A stretch of DNA of 64,000 nucleotides, from NCBI GenBank assembly GCA_040437565.1, contig JBDOQK010000070.1, positions 62,001 through 126,000 on the forward strand, given 5' to 3'. This stretch comes from Albugo candida (Eukaryota > Oomycota > Peronosporomycetes > Albuginales). The position numbers were made by a program, and so were the translations under genes. A model generated the notes under the pieces. The model worked only from the letters and a program-made list of their open reading frames with translations. It did not search any database and was not told the DNA's origin. Shown here in pieces: positions 20,575 through 31,900 of this stretch. Within the stretch, counting starts at the first letter, position 1. Each line of letters begins with the position of its first letter.

Positions 20575-21533
20575 ATGTTGCTAAACTACGTATTGCTTGC
20601 GATTTTGGGAGCCGAAGCGCTGATCAGTATTTTATTGAGTATTCCGTATGGAAATCGGTTGGCGCAACATTCTGTGCAGTTTGTGTCGTATCAAGTGCGA
20701 AATAATTACTCCGTGGCGGTGTTTGCGTGCGTACATTTTCCTTTATGTCACGCTGCTTCGAACTTAGTGAGTTTTGTGATCAGAAATGTTGTCTTGGCGC
20801 TCATCGCAATCCTATGCTTATGTACGTTGTTGGTGTCGGATGTTGGCTGATTGAGATATTAATCAGAGCGATGAACAGCAAATCTCAACACGTGTTGGAG
20901 CTATCNNNNNNNNNNNNNNNNNNNNNNNNNNNNNNNNNNNNNNNNNNNNNNNNNNNNNNNNNNNNNNNNNNNNNNNNNNNNNNNNNNNNNNNNNNNNNNN
21001 NNNNNATGTCACGCTGCTTCGAACTTAGTGAGTTTTGTGATCAGAAATGTTGTCTTGGCGCTCATCGCAATCCTATGCTTATGTACGTTGTTGGTGTCGG
21101 ATGTTGGCTGATTGAGATATTAATCAGAGCGATGAACAGCAAATCTCAACACGTGTTGGAGCTATCGTCAGGAAACGGTGCTCAGTGATGGCTTGCGCAT
21201 ACGTCATCTGACAGCACAACGTGATTTATGCATCACTGGATTTACACTGTTCTTGATGTTGTACGTTTGTATCACATTGTGTTCAAAGCGCTTGCATCTT
21301 CCTCATCGTTATATAGATTGCTGCGATTGGTCTATAATTTGATCGAAATCAATTTACAACTGGAAGAGAAAGTAAATGCTGGAAGCAGTGCAAAGGAACA
21401 ATGCAGTATGTAGCGCTTTGTTTCCGAAGGTTACATATATGCGCTAACTGTTATCTCAGAAGCAAAAACTTTAGTAAACGAAATGCAAGTGGATGATTTA
21501 CTTGCAGGAAAGAGTTCGGCAGCGACACAGTGA
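20575..21533 (+). CDS. Short BAP31-like paralogue, 157 aa after gap collapse, 5 exons
   Basis: Exons 20575-20726, 20784-20821, 20879-20905 joined (after removing the gap and duplicate) to 21167-21260, then 21317-21405 and 21460-21533; 474 nt, all in frame. Introns are 54-57 nt. The N-terminus MLLNYVLLAILG, the second hydrophobic segment, SDGLRIRHLTAQRDL and LLRLVYNLIEINL align block by block with the gene at 13051-14049, and the first three introns fall at the same positions and phases. It ends soon after the third hydrophobic segment (SSAATQ), lacking both the long coiled coil and the dilysine signal. It looks intact, not decayed, so it may be a partner or regulator of the long form. That role is inference. 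Confidence 0.85.
20745..21166. repeat. Gap-flanking exact duplication (161 bp, gap 20906-21005)
   Basis: 20745-20905 equals 21006-21166. It covers intron 1, exon 2, intron 2 and part of exon 3 of the short BAP31-like gene. Collapse restores the model. Confidence 0.9.
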
Positions 21534-21700
21534 TGTGATTTGGTTGTGTCTAGTCATTGCTAAATGATTGAATGAATTTCTACCACCTTATTGTAAAAAC
21601 CGGTGTGATCAAAACCATGACTATTACGAGTAAACTTACTTAATCGAGACAAAAAAGTGCGTTCTCATCAGAACGCCTTTTTCGAAAAAGTTCAGACGCA

Positions 21701-24166
21701 ATGTTGTTCGGAAAAGAACTTCGTGAAGCATATCAAGCACTATCGATTTTACAACGTGAGCTGCGAGAAGAGAAAGAAAAAAACTCACAACTACAGCAGC
21801 AGATTACAGAGATACAGACAAGAGATTCCGCAATGACAGCACCTGCGGACTCTCTGGAATCAGACTCTGACTCAGATCTGATCGATCCTGCCTCCAACAT
21901 AAAAAATAGTACTAGCGATATCCAACATGCACATAAGCATGCAAAGAAAGCGCGCGATAGTCCGTCTCGTCATTTTAAACAACCGGACGCATTTCTCTCG
22001 AATCAGAATAATCACCTATACTCAGAATCAGAATTACAAGACCTGGAATTTTTCCATTTGAAATCTGATCCCAGTGAATTTGCGTCCGAGGAACTGCTTG
22101 CGCAATTCCATATACAATCAAGACAACTGATTCGGGAAAAGGAGGCTAACGCCGAAAAGATAAATGCAATGCAGCAACAGCTCCTTCAAAGTGAATATCG
22201 CGTTCTCCAGTCACAACACGAGCAAGCTGAGGTTAAACAAGTTTGTGCCCAATTGCTGGAACAATTGAACGCGTCCAAGCACTCGAACGTGATGCAATTA
22301 TCAGATCTTGAGTCGCATAAAATACGGTGGGAGCAAAACGAATCTAATCGTGAGCAACAACTTGTTTGGCAACATCGAATTAAATTAACACGATACAAAC
22401 AACAGAATGCGCAACTCGGTCGAAAAAATAGCGCATTGAAGCAAACTTTGGAGCACGTATTGTGTAAGGTGGAAGATTGTGAAGGAAATTGGATGCGCAC
22501 TTTGCAAACATTGGGAGATTGTATGCGAGCGAATAAGCAGTTAGAAGAGCGTTTGAAGCAGAGTTGTAAAAAGGAAGACATACTGACTCAAAACTGGCGG
22601 AAAGTGGAATCAGAATCCTCGAAATGGAAAACACGTGTTTATCGTCTTCAGGAGGAGGTGGCAACACTTTATCAGAATCGCATTCATTTGGAAGAAATTG
22701 AGAGAAATAAAATGTTTGTGGAGGAACTCACACAAAATAACTTTTTGAGTGCACAAACAAAACGCGCTAGTTTGTCAGAGTTAAATACGTTGCGGAAAGA
22801 AATGAAAATAATGGTGGAAAAATATGCAATTCTGGAAGGTAGTCGATTGAGTGAATCCGTATCGATTAAAAACGAAAGGAAATTGACAGATACCATCAAA
22901 CAATTAAGCGAACGCTCACATCAAACAGAAGAACGTCTTACGCGTGTGACGTGCGAAAATGAAAAAATAATAAGTGATTTGACGCGTTTGAAAAGCGAAA
23001 ATTTGCAGTTGAGAAATACGCTTAGCGAGTCGAACGAAACGTTAAGAAAGTATCAATGCGAGCAGAACGATCGATGTCAAAATTGGGATTCAGAATCGCG
23101 CAATTTGAAAAAGAATTTGGAATTGGTGATTGAGAAAAAGAACGATCTTTTATTGGAAGAAGAATCGTTACGAACACAATGGATGGAAGCCACCGAATCG
23201 CTTGAACAACTGAGTGTGGAACACATCTACGCGATTGCGACGATGGAAGTTCGTACAGAGTCTTTGGAACGACAGCTCTTATCGGCAGAGGAGACTCCAA
23301 CATCTGAGAATTGGACCGAATCAAATACCATGGGAGCGATACAACAGTTTAGCGTGCAAATTCCTTTGCTACAAGCATTTCTCAAGGATGTAAAAGCTGT
23401 CATTCGCTTATTTCAATCCCACAAACATATCATCCGGCAATTGTGTGACCACACTATTAAATTAAAAGATGTGGACAGTCGAGCGATTTGGCAATTATTG
23501 AAGTGGTCGAACGCAATTATGAAAGCGAGTGAACCGTTCCTAACAGCTTTATCAACAAGCGGGAAACGCTCATTGGCTCACGTAAAGGGTGATTTGGTCC
23601 GTCTTGTGAGCATATGGCATTCTTACAATGTATACGAATCAGAGTGCGAAGAAGAATTGCCTCCAGTTCCGCCATTTACAATCAAGTCGCAAGAGTGTGT
23701 GATGATTTTGCAGAATTGGACTTCAGATCGGAAAAAGCAAGCGCGTGTTCAGCGTTGGCTGTATAAAGTTTCGACAGAGTCATTGGAGGAATTTGGACGC
23801 ACTTCAAACACGATACTATTGGACAATATGACGGAAGAAGTGAAGGATGCGTTTTGCATGCTTTTGATTCCAATTTTGAGGCAGAACTCTCGCATTCGGC
23901 TCAGCGTGTACACACGACAAAGACAGCTTGAACAGGAGAATCAGCGTGACGGGAGTAAATGGATACATTCCCTGGTGTGGGACATGAAAATTGGTATTTC
24001 TTGGAACGATACCAACACGATTGAGAGTGAGACTGAGATTAGTGCGCCTTTTTCACCAGCCAATTCGACTCATTCTTCCACATTATCGACATCATCCTCG
24101 TCTTCGATCCCCTCCGGCGTCATGTTGGGAATCATTGAAGCGCGATTGAAACAGTTGCAGTCGTAA
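21701..24166 (+). CDS. Large coiled-coil protein, 821 aa, function unknown
   Basis: Intronless, ATG 21701. Residues 1-55 and about 140-540 are strongly heptad-like (long Glu/Lys/Gln/Leu runs such as REKEANAEKINAMQQQLL). A Ser/Asp-rich break lies around residues 50-110. From about residue 545 the sequence becomes globular, with aromatic and hydrophobic blocks (IPLLQAFLKDVKAVIRLF; IWQLLKWSNAIMKASEPFL), then a Ser/Thr-rich stretch and a short terminal helix. I do not recognise the C-terminal domain. Cytoskeletal, centrosomal or tethering roles would fit but cannot be shown. Confidence 0.85.
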   Translation: MLFGKELREAYQALSILQRELREEKEKNSQLQQQITEIQTRDSAMTAPADSLESDSDSDLIDPASNIKNSTSDIQHAHKHAKKARDSPSRHFKQPDAFLSNQNNHLYSESELQDLEFFHLKSDPSEFASEELLAQFHIQSRQLIREKEANAEKINAMQQQLLQSEYRVLQSQHEQAEVKQVCAQLLEQLNASKHSNVMQLSDLESHKIRWEQNESNREQQLVWQHRIKLTRYKQQNAQLGRKNSALKQTLEHVLCKVEDCEGNWMRTLQTLGDCMRANKQLEERLKQSCKKEDILTQNWRKVESESSKWKTRVYRLQEEVATLYQNRIHLEEIERNKMFVEELTQNNFLSAQTKRASLSELNTLRKEMKIMVEKYAILEGSRLSESVSIKNERKLTDTIKQLSERSHQTEERLTRVTCENEKIISDLTRLKSENLQLRNTLSESNETLRKYQCEQNDRCQNWDSESRNLKKNLELVIEKKNDLLLEEESLRTQWMEATESLEQLSVEHIYAIATMEVRTESLERQLLSAEETPTSENWTESNTMGAIQQFSVQIPLLQAFLKDVKAVIRLFQSHKHIIRQLCDHTIKLKDVDSRAIWQLLKWSNAIMKASEPFLTALSTSGKRSLAHVKGDLVRLVSIWHSYNVYESECEEELPPVPPFTIKSQECVMILQNWTSDRKKQARVQRWLYKVSTESLEEFGRTSNTILLDNMTEEVKDAFCMLLIPILRQNSRIRLSVYTRQRQLEQENQRDGSKWIHSLVWDMKIGISWNDTNTIESETEISAPFSPANSTHSSTLSTSSSSSIPSGVMLGIIEARLKQLQS

Positions 24167-24276
24167 TTTACAGTCAAAAGTTGTGAGTAAATTAATTGTG
24201 CCAAAATAATGGAACATATTAATAGAGCCATTTTTGCGGTACAATACATTTTAAGTGGTTCTTACTGATTAGCAAT

Positions 24277-26062
24277 ATGAGCCTAAAAAGTGTCGTGAAG
24301 CAAAAGAAGCCGCTTGCAGTCGCTAGTGATTTGTATCCGTTCGTGCACCAGTTCTTGGTGCAATGTGGCTTACGAAAGAGTGCATCTCAATTTCAAGAAG
24401 AAGCCAAATTGGTTCGTGAGCGGAGAAAGTGTTTGATCTTAGGGCGTTTACAAATTTCTATTCATGCTGTAGGATGCGACAACTCCTGTCCAATGGGAAC
24501 ACAATTTGCTTGCAATGTATGAGATGTATCTTTGTTCAAAGACTGAGACTCATTTGTCCAAAGAAGCAGTTGCTTCGGAGAATGTTAACAAAGTGAAATC
24601 AAACAGTAAGCCAGGAAAGCTACGTAAAGCAGTCGTAACCGCTGTGGAGTCTTCTTCTTCGTCGTCAACTTCCAGTGACTCGTCAGAATCAGAATCGGAA
24701 TCGGATAACGTTATTGAAAAGACCAAAGTGTCCAAAACGTCCAAAGTAAATGCGTGCAGATCAACCGTAAAGAAGGCGAGCACAAAGGGCGCTACAAAAA
24801 AAGCCAAAGCAGAGTCTTCTTCATCGTCTTCCGAATCAGAATCAGAGTCAAATGAGGGGAAGAAGGCCAGTAATAAGCGCGTCACAAAAAAAGCCAAAGC
24901 AGAGTCTTCTTCATCCGAATCAGAGTCAGACGTAAATGAGAAAAAAACGAAAATTGTTGAAACCAAGTCAAGCGCAAAGAAAACGACTACTAAGTGCAAT
25001 ACGAGCAAGGAGTCGTCGTCATCGTCATCGTCATCATCATCATCCGGATCAGAATCAGAATCAGAATCTCACGTAAATGCAAAGGTGAAAAAGCCAACCA
25101 AAACCGATTCAAGTACAGATGAAAGCTCGTCGTCCTCTGAGTCAGAAAGTGATACTAAGAAACCTGCACTGGCTGATACAAATAGCGGTAAAGCCAAAAA
25201 AGAATCGGATGCAGATTCTTCATCAGAATCAGAGATAGAAACCAAAACCAAAACCAAAACTGTGATGGTCAAAAATCTTGCAAAAGAAGTAAAAGCAAAA
25301 AAGAATTCAAGTAAACAATCAAACGTAGAATGTATGTCTTCATCCTCGTCCTCGTCGTCATCTTCAAGCTCGTCGTCTGAGTCGGAGGAAGAAGATGAAG
25401 GAAAACCCACGCGTGCAACCAATGGTAAAAAAGGCTCAAAAAGAGATTCATCAGCAGTACATCCAATCGATACGAGCGCAAACAAAAAGAAGCGGAAAAC
25501 CTCATCAAAAAAAGCTCCCACACAAGCCGAATCATCGAGTAGCAGCTCAAGTGATTCCAGCTCATCAGACTCTAGCTCCGACTCAGACTCAGATTCGAAT
25601 ACCCAATTTGATGCTCAAGAAGAAAAACGTCGTCTTCAGGCCGCTAAAGCCGCCCTCGAGTGGGTCCCAAAGAAGCTAGAAAAACCGGTACGCTTTCTCT
25701 TTCAGCGTGCTTAGCTCCATCATTGACTATTTCCTTCAGATCAAAAAAAACGATACGGTCACAGGAAATGCTCCTTTCCAGCGTGTGGACAAAGAAGTTT
25801 GGTCTTCTAAAATCGCGCACGATTCACTTCGGGATAATAGCTGTAAGCTTGCAATTGTGGTTGATCGCCTTCGTCTGACACTTCTGTCTCAATAATAGAC
25901 GACGCCAAATTCGGTAGCTCCGGCGTTGGTAGTAAAGCGAACCAAGTCCTCTCCAAGGTGCGGGGTAAAGATTTCACGCGTGAAAAGAACAAAAAGAAGC
26001 GGTCGACGTATATGTGTGGCAGCATTTCCATGGCATCCCATTCCTACAAATTTGACAATTAG
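24277..26062 (+). CDS. Nopp140/NOLC1/Srp40-like nucleolar phosphoprotein, 538 aa, 4 exons
   Basis: Exons 24277-24411, 24473-25687, 25740-25842 and 25899-26062 join in frame (1617 nt including the stop). Exon 1 begins a LisH-like motif (LYPFVHQFLVQCGLRKSASQF) that continues in exon 2. Exon 2 is dominated by alternating Ser/Glu/Asp acidic clusters and Lys-rich spacers, the arrangement of Nopp140, heavily CK2-phosphorylated in animals and yeast. The last two exons encode the conserved SRP40 C-terminal domain: NAPFQRVDKEVW, KANQVLSKVRGKDFTREKNK, KKRSTYMCG and terminal YKFDN. The family chaperones snoRNPs and links the nucleolus to Cajal bodies. One irregularity is STYMCG where family members usually have a Gly-Ser-Tyr-Gly-Gly-like sequence. 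Confidence 0.94.
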
Positions 26063-26258
26063 AATTGTGACATTTTTGACCTCATTTTACGTACGTTTCC
26101 TGTTTTTACACCAATTCCGACTTTGACGACGTGATGGGTCATCGCCACGTCATATTGCAGGCATCGTTTTAAAGGCACTTTGTTTGCGTCACGAGCCGAG
26201 AACGTAGTGTCAGTACTTGATTTGCGCTTTTTCTGCGATTAACGAATTGCTCTTTTTG

Positions 26259-27708
26259 ATGAATTGGATAACGCAACTTTACTTTCTTCTTCTCATTCAT
26301 GCGCAACTTCTCGCCAACGCGCAACAGTTTCCCGAACTAGCAAAAGCCTATTGGATCGAACGCCTTGCATTTTTCCGCGTGAATGCGCTTCTGTATGCAG
26401 CCAGTGATATGAGATGTGTGTCGTGGAGCACAAGCTTGGAAGCACAAGCCGGAAATATCGCACACAATTGCTCGCAGCCAACTTCCTCTCAAGTGAACTT
26501 TATCCTTGTAGAGCAACACGATGACCCTTCGGAGTATGTGGATGCCGCGATCAAGGGATGGGTCGTAGATAAGCTCTTGGAAATAAAAAAAACTATTCCG
26601 CACCCGAAACAGAAAGCTGGATTTGGCACAGGCTTTTATAGCTCATACTCACTTATTGTGTGGGCCACAACGAATCAGGTTGGATGTGGTTATGGAAGTT
26701 GTGGTGACAAAACCGCGGTCGTCTGTCTGTACAATGGTGCGCCAAACACTGCAAAGAGTCCATGGTACACGCATGGAGCTCAAGCAAGCGCATGTCCATC
26801 TGGTACCAGCAGTGTAGGAGGGCTTTGCTCGATCGATAAGCAACGCTGTGCGAAAAATGCTGAGAAAATTCCACTTNNNNNNNNNNNNNNNNNNNNNNNN
26901 NNNNNNNNNNNNNNNNNNNNNNNNNNNNNNNNNNNNNNNNNNNNNNNNNNNNNNNNNNNNNNNNNNNNNNNNNNNNGGATGTGGTTATGGAAGTTGTGGT
27001 GACAAAACCGCGGTCGTCTGTCTGTACAATGGTGCGCCAAACACTGCAAAGAGTCCATGGTACACGCATGGAGCTCAAGCAAGCGCATGTCCATCTGGTA
27101 CCAGCAGTGTAGGAGGGCTTTGCTCGATCGATAAGCAACGCTGTGCGAAAAATGCTGAGAAAATTCCACTTGAAAAAGTGAGTGGTATATACTACAAGGG
27201 TCTGCTCCAAAGCATCCAAGATCAGGATAATGGCAAAGGACCACCAGTAAACGTAAACGCTCCGTCACCTCCCATAATACCAACGCCTGTCCTCTCAAGC
27301 GCGCGCACCGGGAAGGATGAGAATCCTCCCGAGAAGAAAGCGGACCTTGAAAACGAGAAAAAAGAGAATTCAAGTCGCCCAAAGTCTGTCGATTTGACTA
27401 AAGAAGAGCAACCAGAGTCTACGAACAAATCTTTGGGTAGTAAGCCTGATGAAACCGAGTCACAGCCTAATAAATTAGAACAACGTGATAGTGAGAAGAA
27501 TAGTCAAGAAGCAGGATCACCGGTGCAAACGGTTCAAAATCAAGCAATTTTCACCAAGAAAAATGGAAGTTTCTCTCCGGTTGCGATCACAGGACTAGTA
27601 GCAGTTGGGTGCCTCGTAGTGGTTGTCGCTGCTGTTCTTCTCCGATACAAGCAAAGCCAGAAACGGCAGCAAGAAATCGTGCGGGATGCTGCCTTGGATC
27701 CGCTCTAA
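26259..27708 (+). CDS. Membrane-anchored CAP/SCP/PR-1 domain protein, 384 aa after gap collapse
   Basis: First ATG 26259 gives a signal peptide (MNWITQLYFLLLIHAQLLANA). The CAP domain follows: RVNALLYAASDMRCVSWSTS, AGNIAHNC, and the signature LIVWATTNQVGCGYGSC ending VVCLYNGAPN. After the domain comes a Cys-containing segment, then about 130 residues rich in Lys, Glu, Pro and Ser, then a transmembrane helix (VAITGLVAVGCLVVVVAAVLL) and a short basic cytoplasmic tail. The gap 26877-26976 is flanked by 195 exact duplicate bp; removing 295 bp restores one frame. CAP proteins are usually secreted; a type I anchor is less common. Function in the oomycete is unknown; a cell-surface or host-interaction role is inference. 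Confidence 0.88.
26682..27171. repeat. Gap-flanking exact duplication (195 bp, gap 26877-26976)
   Basis: 26682-26876 equals 26977-27171. The two copies sit in different frames, and the gene becomes one open frame when one copy and the Ns are removed. Confidence 0.9.
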
Positions 27709-27778
27709 GCTATGCAAGCAACTTAGAAATTTTGTAAAGGATCAGTAGAAATAGAGTGGTTCACATTACATATCGACA

Positions 27779-28690
27779 ATGGTGTTGGCCTGTGTTCCTC
27801 GATATAATTTGCCAAAGTCTTGTTCTAACGTATACGAGCCAGCGGAGGACTCGTACCTGCTGTTAGACGCTTTGCTAGAAGAACAGTCATTTCTGAAAAG
27901 TCTGTGTCCTACCATCTGTGCTGAAATCGGGTACGTGGATATCATATACGCAAGTTGAGGTGGTAATACTGTCATTAGCTGCGGTACAGGAGTTATTTTC
28001 ACATACTTGGCAGCACTTCTCCATCAAAATGGCCAAAATGCATTGTTCTTTGCCACCGATATAAATCCAGAAGCAGCGCTTGTGGCATCGCAAACTGCAA
28101 CGCTCAACAAGGTTCCCTTCGTTGATATTATTCGTACGGATCTATTGTCTAGCCTCGACCATCGACTCGAGGTGAATCACCCACAATCATACGACCAGAA
28201 CTAATTCTCTTTGTGCGCAGCAAAGCATCGACGTTCTCATCTTTAATCCGCCATATGTTCCCACGCCGTCATACGAAATGAGATCACAGTACGTGACACA
28301 TGAATCCAGCCAAATTTCTCTTATGTTTGCACTATAGCGGAATTGAGGCTGCGTGGGCGGGTGGAGTCCATGGACGCGAAGTAATCGATCGCATGTTACC
28401 CAGAGTGAAGGTGCGTGATATGCAACGCATCCTTTCTTCTTTTCTTAACCGATATATACCAAGCAGAAGGTATTATCGCCGTCTGGCGTATTGTATATGA
28501 TCGTACTTGCAGAGAACCGACCGAAGGAAATAATACAAATTCTCCAGCGCGATCACCTCGAAACGACCGTGCGTAACCGAGTCATTCTAACAATGAATCT
28601 AACCTATGTTCACTATAGATTGTATTATCTAGAAAATGTAGCAATGAGAAATTGTTTGTACTAAAAGCTCAACGACGTCATGGAGCATAA
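27779..28690 (+). CDS. N6AMT1/HemK2/Mtq2-like release-factor methyltransferase, 219 aa, 6 exons
   Basis: SAM-dependent methyltransferase; the family catalytic subunit methylates the GGQ glutamine of eRF1 together with TRMT112. Exons 27779-27930, 27979-28171, 28221-28288, 28338-28410, 28467-28568 and 28619-28690 total 660 nt in frame, with introns of 48-56 nt. Motifs: VYEPAEDSYLLLDAL, SAM-binding EIGCGTGVIF (split by intron 1), FATDINPEAA, catalytic NPPYVPT, GIEAAWAGGVHGREVIDR (split by intron 3), and LSPSGVLYMIVLAENRP. Length is close to other HemK2 proteins. No open reading frame of gene length exists, so the gene is easy to miss. Confidence 0.93.
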
Positions 28691-28960
28691 CAATGTGGGT
28701 TACATATCAGTTTTCAGAGTCACCATCCTAAAATTCGAATCCAACAATTTACAAAATTAACTCGCTTTCTCTTTTGAAGTCTGCCTGGGAGAGAAAGTGT
28801 CAAAAAGAAGTCAGGCAAAAAACCTGATTTCAAGTGACAATAAAACCTGATTCACGTGCAAAAACCAACACTCTTGCGCAGAAACAGAAACAAACGGCCG
28901 AAAGGAAACCCCGCACATAGCATTTCGTTTGTCATTACGCGACAACAAACACATTGAGGA

Positions 28961-31900
28961 ATGGCTTCCGCGGGTGGAATTGGGGCCCGTGTCGAAACGG
29001 GACGATCAGGGGGAATGGGCGTACGGTTTGGCTCCAAAGGAACCCGTCGACGGGGAAGTAGTCAAGACGACAGCGCGATAATCACGGAATCACAGCTTGG
29101 AGTCTCAACAAACAATTCCAATGGATACTTGGCGGGAAGGAATTCTATCGCAATTACCACAGCTACTTCAAAGTCATCGCCTTCTGCTTGCAGTACCGCA
29201 CGCACAGAAATAGATACCGGTTATGTGCCAAGTAAAACCGGTCTTTTAACGAAACGCGCCATGTCTTCTATGGGTGCATTTGCGAACTGGAAAGAGCGAT
29301 TTTTTGTATTGGCGGAAGGCCATTTATCATATTACAAACAGGGAGGCGGGTTTTTTACGACGGCAAAGGATGATGTTGCTCATCTGAAAGGAGAGCTACA
29401 GTTGACCTCGGATTCACTCGTGCGGAAGTGTTTGATTGACGATCGAGCCAATTGTTTTGAGGTTTGGACGCCAACCAAGAAGATGTTTGCACAAGCTTCG
29501 ACCGCCAAAGAGGTTGAAGATTGGATCAAGTCTATCAGAGCGCATATAAGTGCACTAAAACGATATCAATCGCGTGGAAGCTTTCAGGATCCTTCTACCA
29601 GTTCAAGTGCTTTGAATGTCACTACGAGTCGAGAAGATTACACACGTCCAAGTATGCTGGAAGAACACGAAATTGTTCGAGGAGCAGATAAATCATCAGA
29701 GCCAAAAGATATTGTGATCAAACAGTTATTGGAAGAGAATAGACAGCTTCGCGAACTGGTCGCTGCCAAAGATCAATACATTCACGAGCTGGAAATGAAT
29801 GGTGGACGAGCAAATCCAGATACAGCTTCAGTTGTACCGGGTGGAGTCACTAGTGGTGGTGCGCGTACTGGGCGTACGGCCGTGCCAAAACTGATATTAG
29901 ACCTTCGTGATTTGAAAAATAAACAAATCCAGCTCTTTGATGCAGCTGAAGTAGGAAATTGGCATCTTATTGCAACCTTATTGAGCGATAATGTTGTGGA
30001 CGTCAATGGAGTGGGAATCAATCAAACCACAGCATTACATGCTGCAGCCCAGAAAAACCATCCAAAAGCTGTGAAAGAACTAGTCGCACGCGGTGCAGAT
30101 CACACAGTTCGGAATGGAGATAGCCTAACGCCATTGCATGTGGCAACACAAGCTGGAAATCTAGAATGTGTTGAAGAGCTACTCAACGCTGGTGCTGATC
30201 CAAATATGACAGATTGTCAAGGTAATGCAGCCATCCATATGTCAGCTGAGATTGCCAACATCGCTATCGCAAAGAAGCTGATTGCAGCAGGTGCGAAAAC
30301 TGACGTTGCTAATGCAAGTGGGTCTCTACCGGTACACTTGTCTCCCATTGGACATCCGGTTCGTGTACTNNNNNNNNNNNNNNNNNNNNNNNNNNNNNNN
30401 NNNNNNNNNNNNNNNNNNNNNNNNNNNNNNNNNNNNNNNNNNNNNNNNNNNNNNNNNNNNNNNNNNNNNTCAACGCTGGTGCTGATCCAAATATGACAGA
30501 TTGTCAAGGTAATGCAGCCATCCATATGTCAGCTGAGATTGCCAACATCGCTATCGCAAAGAAGCTGATTGCAGCAGGTGCGAAAACTGACGTTGCTAAT
30601 GCAAGTGGGTCTCTACCGGTACACTTGTCTCCCATTGGACATCCGGTTCGTGTACTGTTGGGCAGTGGTTCTAACCTAGCTGCTACCAACCCGTCACAAC
30701 CTCCGAGATCAACAACAGTGCAGGAATCCGACATGCAAGGTAGACATATTGCGTTCAAGAACAAGTACCAAAAGGATCTCGCTCTTGGACCTCGCGATTT
30801 CGAGTTTGTTAAAGTTCTTGGTCGTGGAGCATTTGCAAAAGTATATCTAGTTCGAGGCAAAGGATCTAATCGCGATCAGTGGTTTGCACTTAAAGCATAC
30901 AACAAGCAGGCTATCGTGCAAAAGAATCAGGCGCAGTATATTCACACTGAAAAAGCGGCTTTACAAGCTTGTTCCGATCATCCTTACATCGTCACATTGT
31001 ACTATGCATTCCAGTCAAAGGATCGTCTTTTTCTGGTCATGGAGTACTGTGGAGGAGGGGATCTTTTGTCAGCTCTGACTCGACGAAAGGCTTTTACAGA
31101 GGCAGAAGCAGCTTTTTACATTGGAGAAATAGTGTTGGCTCTATCCCACCTTCATTCCAAGAATATTGTATTTCGCGATTTAAAGCCAGAAAACGTGGTC
31201 ATGGATTTAGATGGACATTGTCTCTTGACAGATTTCGGCATCTCAAAAGAAGGTATCAAAGATCACACTTCTGCCAATACGTTTTGTGGATCACCGATGT
31301 ACTTGGCTCCTGAAATGCTTTCAAGATCTGGGTAAGTGCTTGTGGATCAAGTTCTTTGAATGTTGTGGGCTCATTTACTGCACCTCAGGCACGGTTTTGC
31401 ATTGGATTGGTATTCAGTTGGAGCACTTTTATTCGAACTGTTGACCGGTCTTCCACCATTCTACACAAATGACAAGAAACAGCTCTTCCACAACATTTTA
31501 CGAGGACATTTAGTGATTCCAGACTATCTGTCACCCAACGCTCGGGATCTTATTCAGCGATTATTGCATCGTGACCCAGCACAAAGATTGGGATCAGGAA
31601 AGCTTGGCGACGCGGAAATTTTTGTACGTTTCGATCATAACGGTATTCATTCATTTGTATGACAATGTATGTATAGGAACATCCATTTTTCTCAGTGATT
31701 GACTGGGAAAAGCTGCGGAAACGCGAATTAGCACCTCCATTCAGGCCAAAAACAGCAGTTGATCCAACAGGAATACCCGACACATCAAACTTCCCGCAAG
31801 CTTTTACTGATCAAGAGATTTCAGATATTGAGCGTGGCTTCAACCATCAACCGAATTCCAGCGCTCAGCAATTACAACGAAAGAATTCGGACCGACGGCT

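Noticed and set aside
24550-25521. Long minus-strand acidic ORFs
   Set aside because: They are the reverse of Ser/Glu/Lys repeats of the Nopp140-like gene, which is supported by conserved terminal domains.
30183-30656. Extra ankyrin repeats in the kinase gene
   Set aside because: Exact DNA duplication around 100 Ns; the collapsed sequence is in frame, so the extra repeats are not real.
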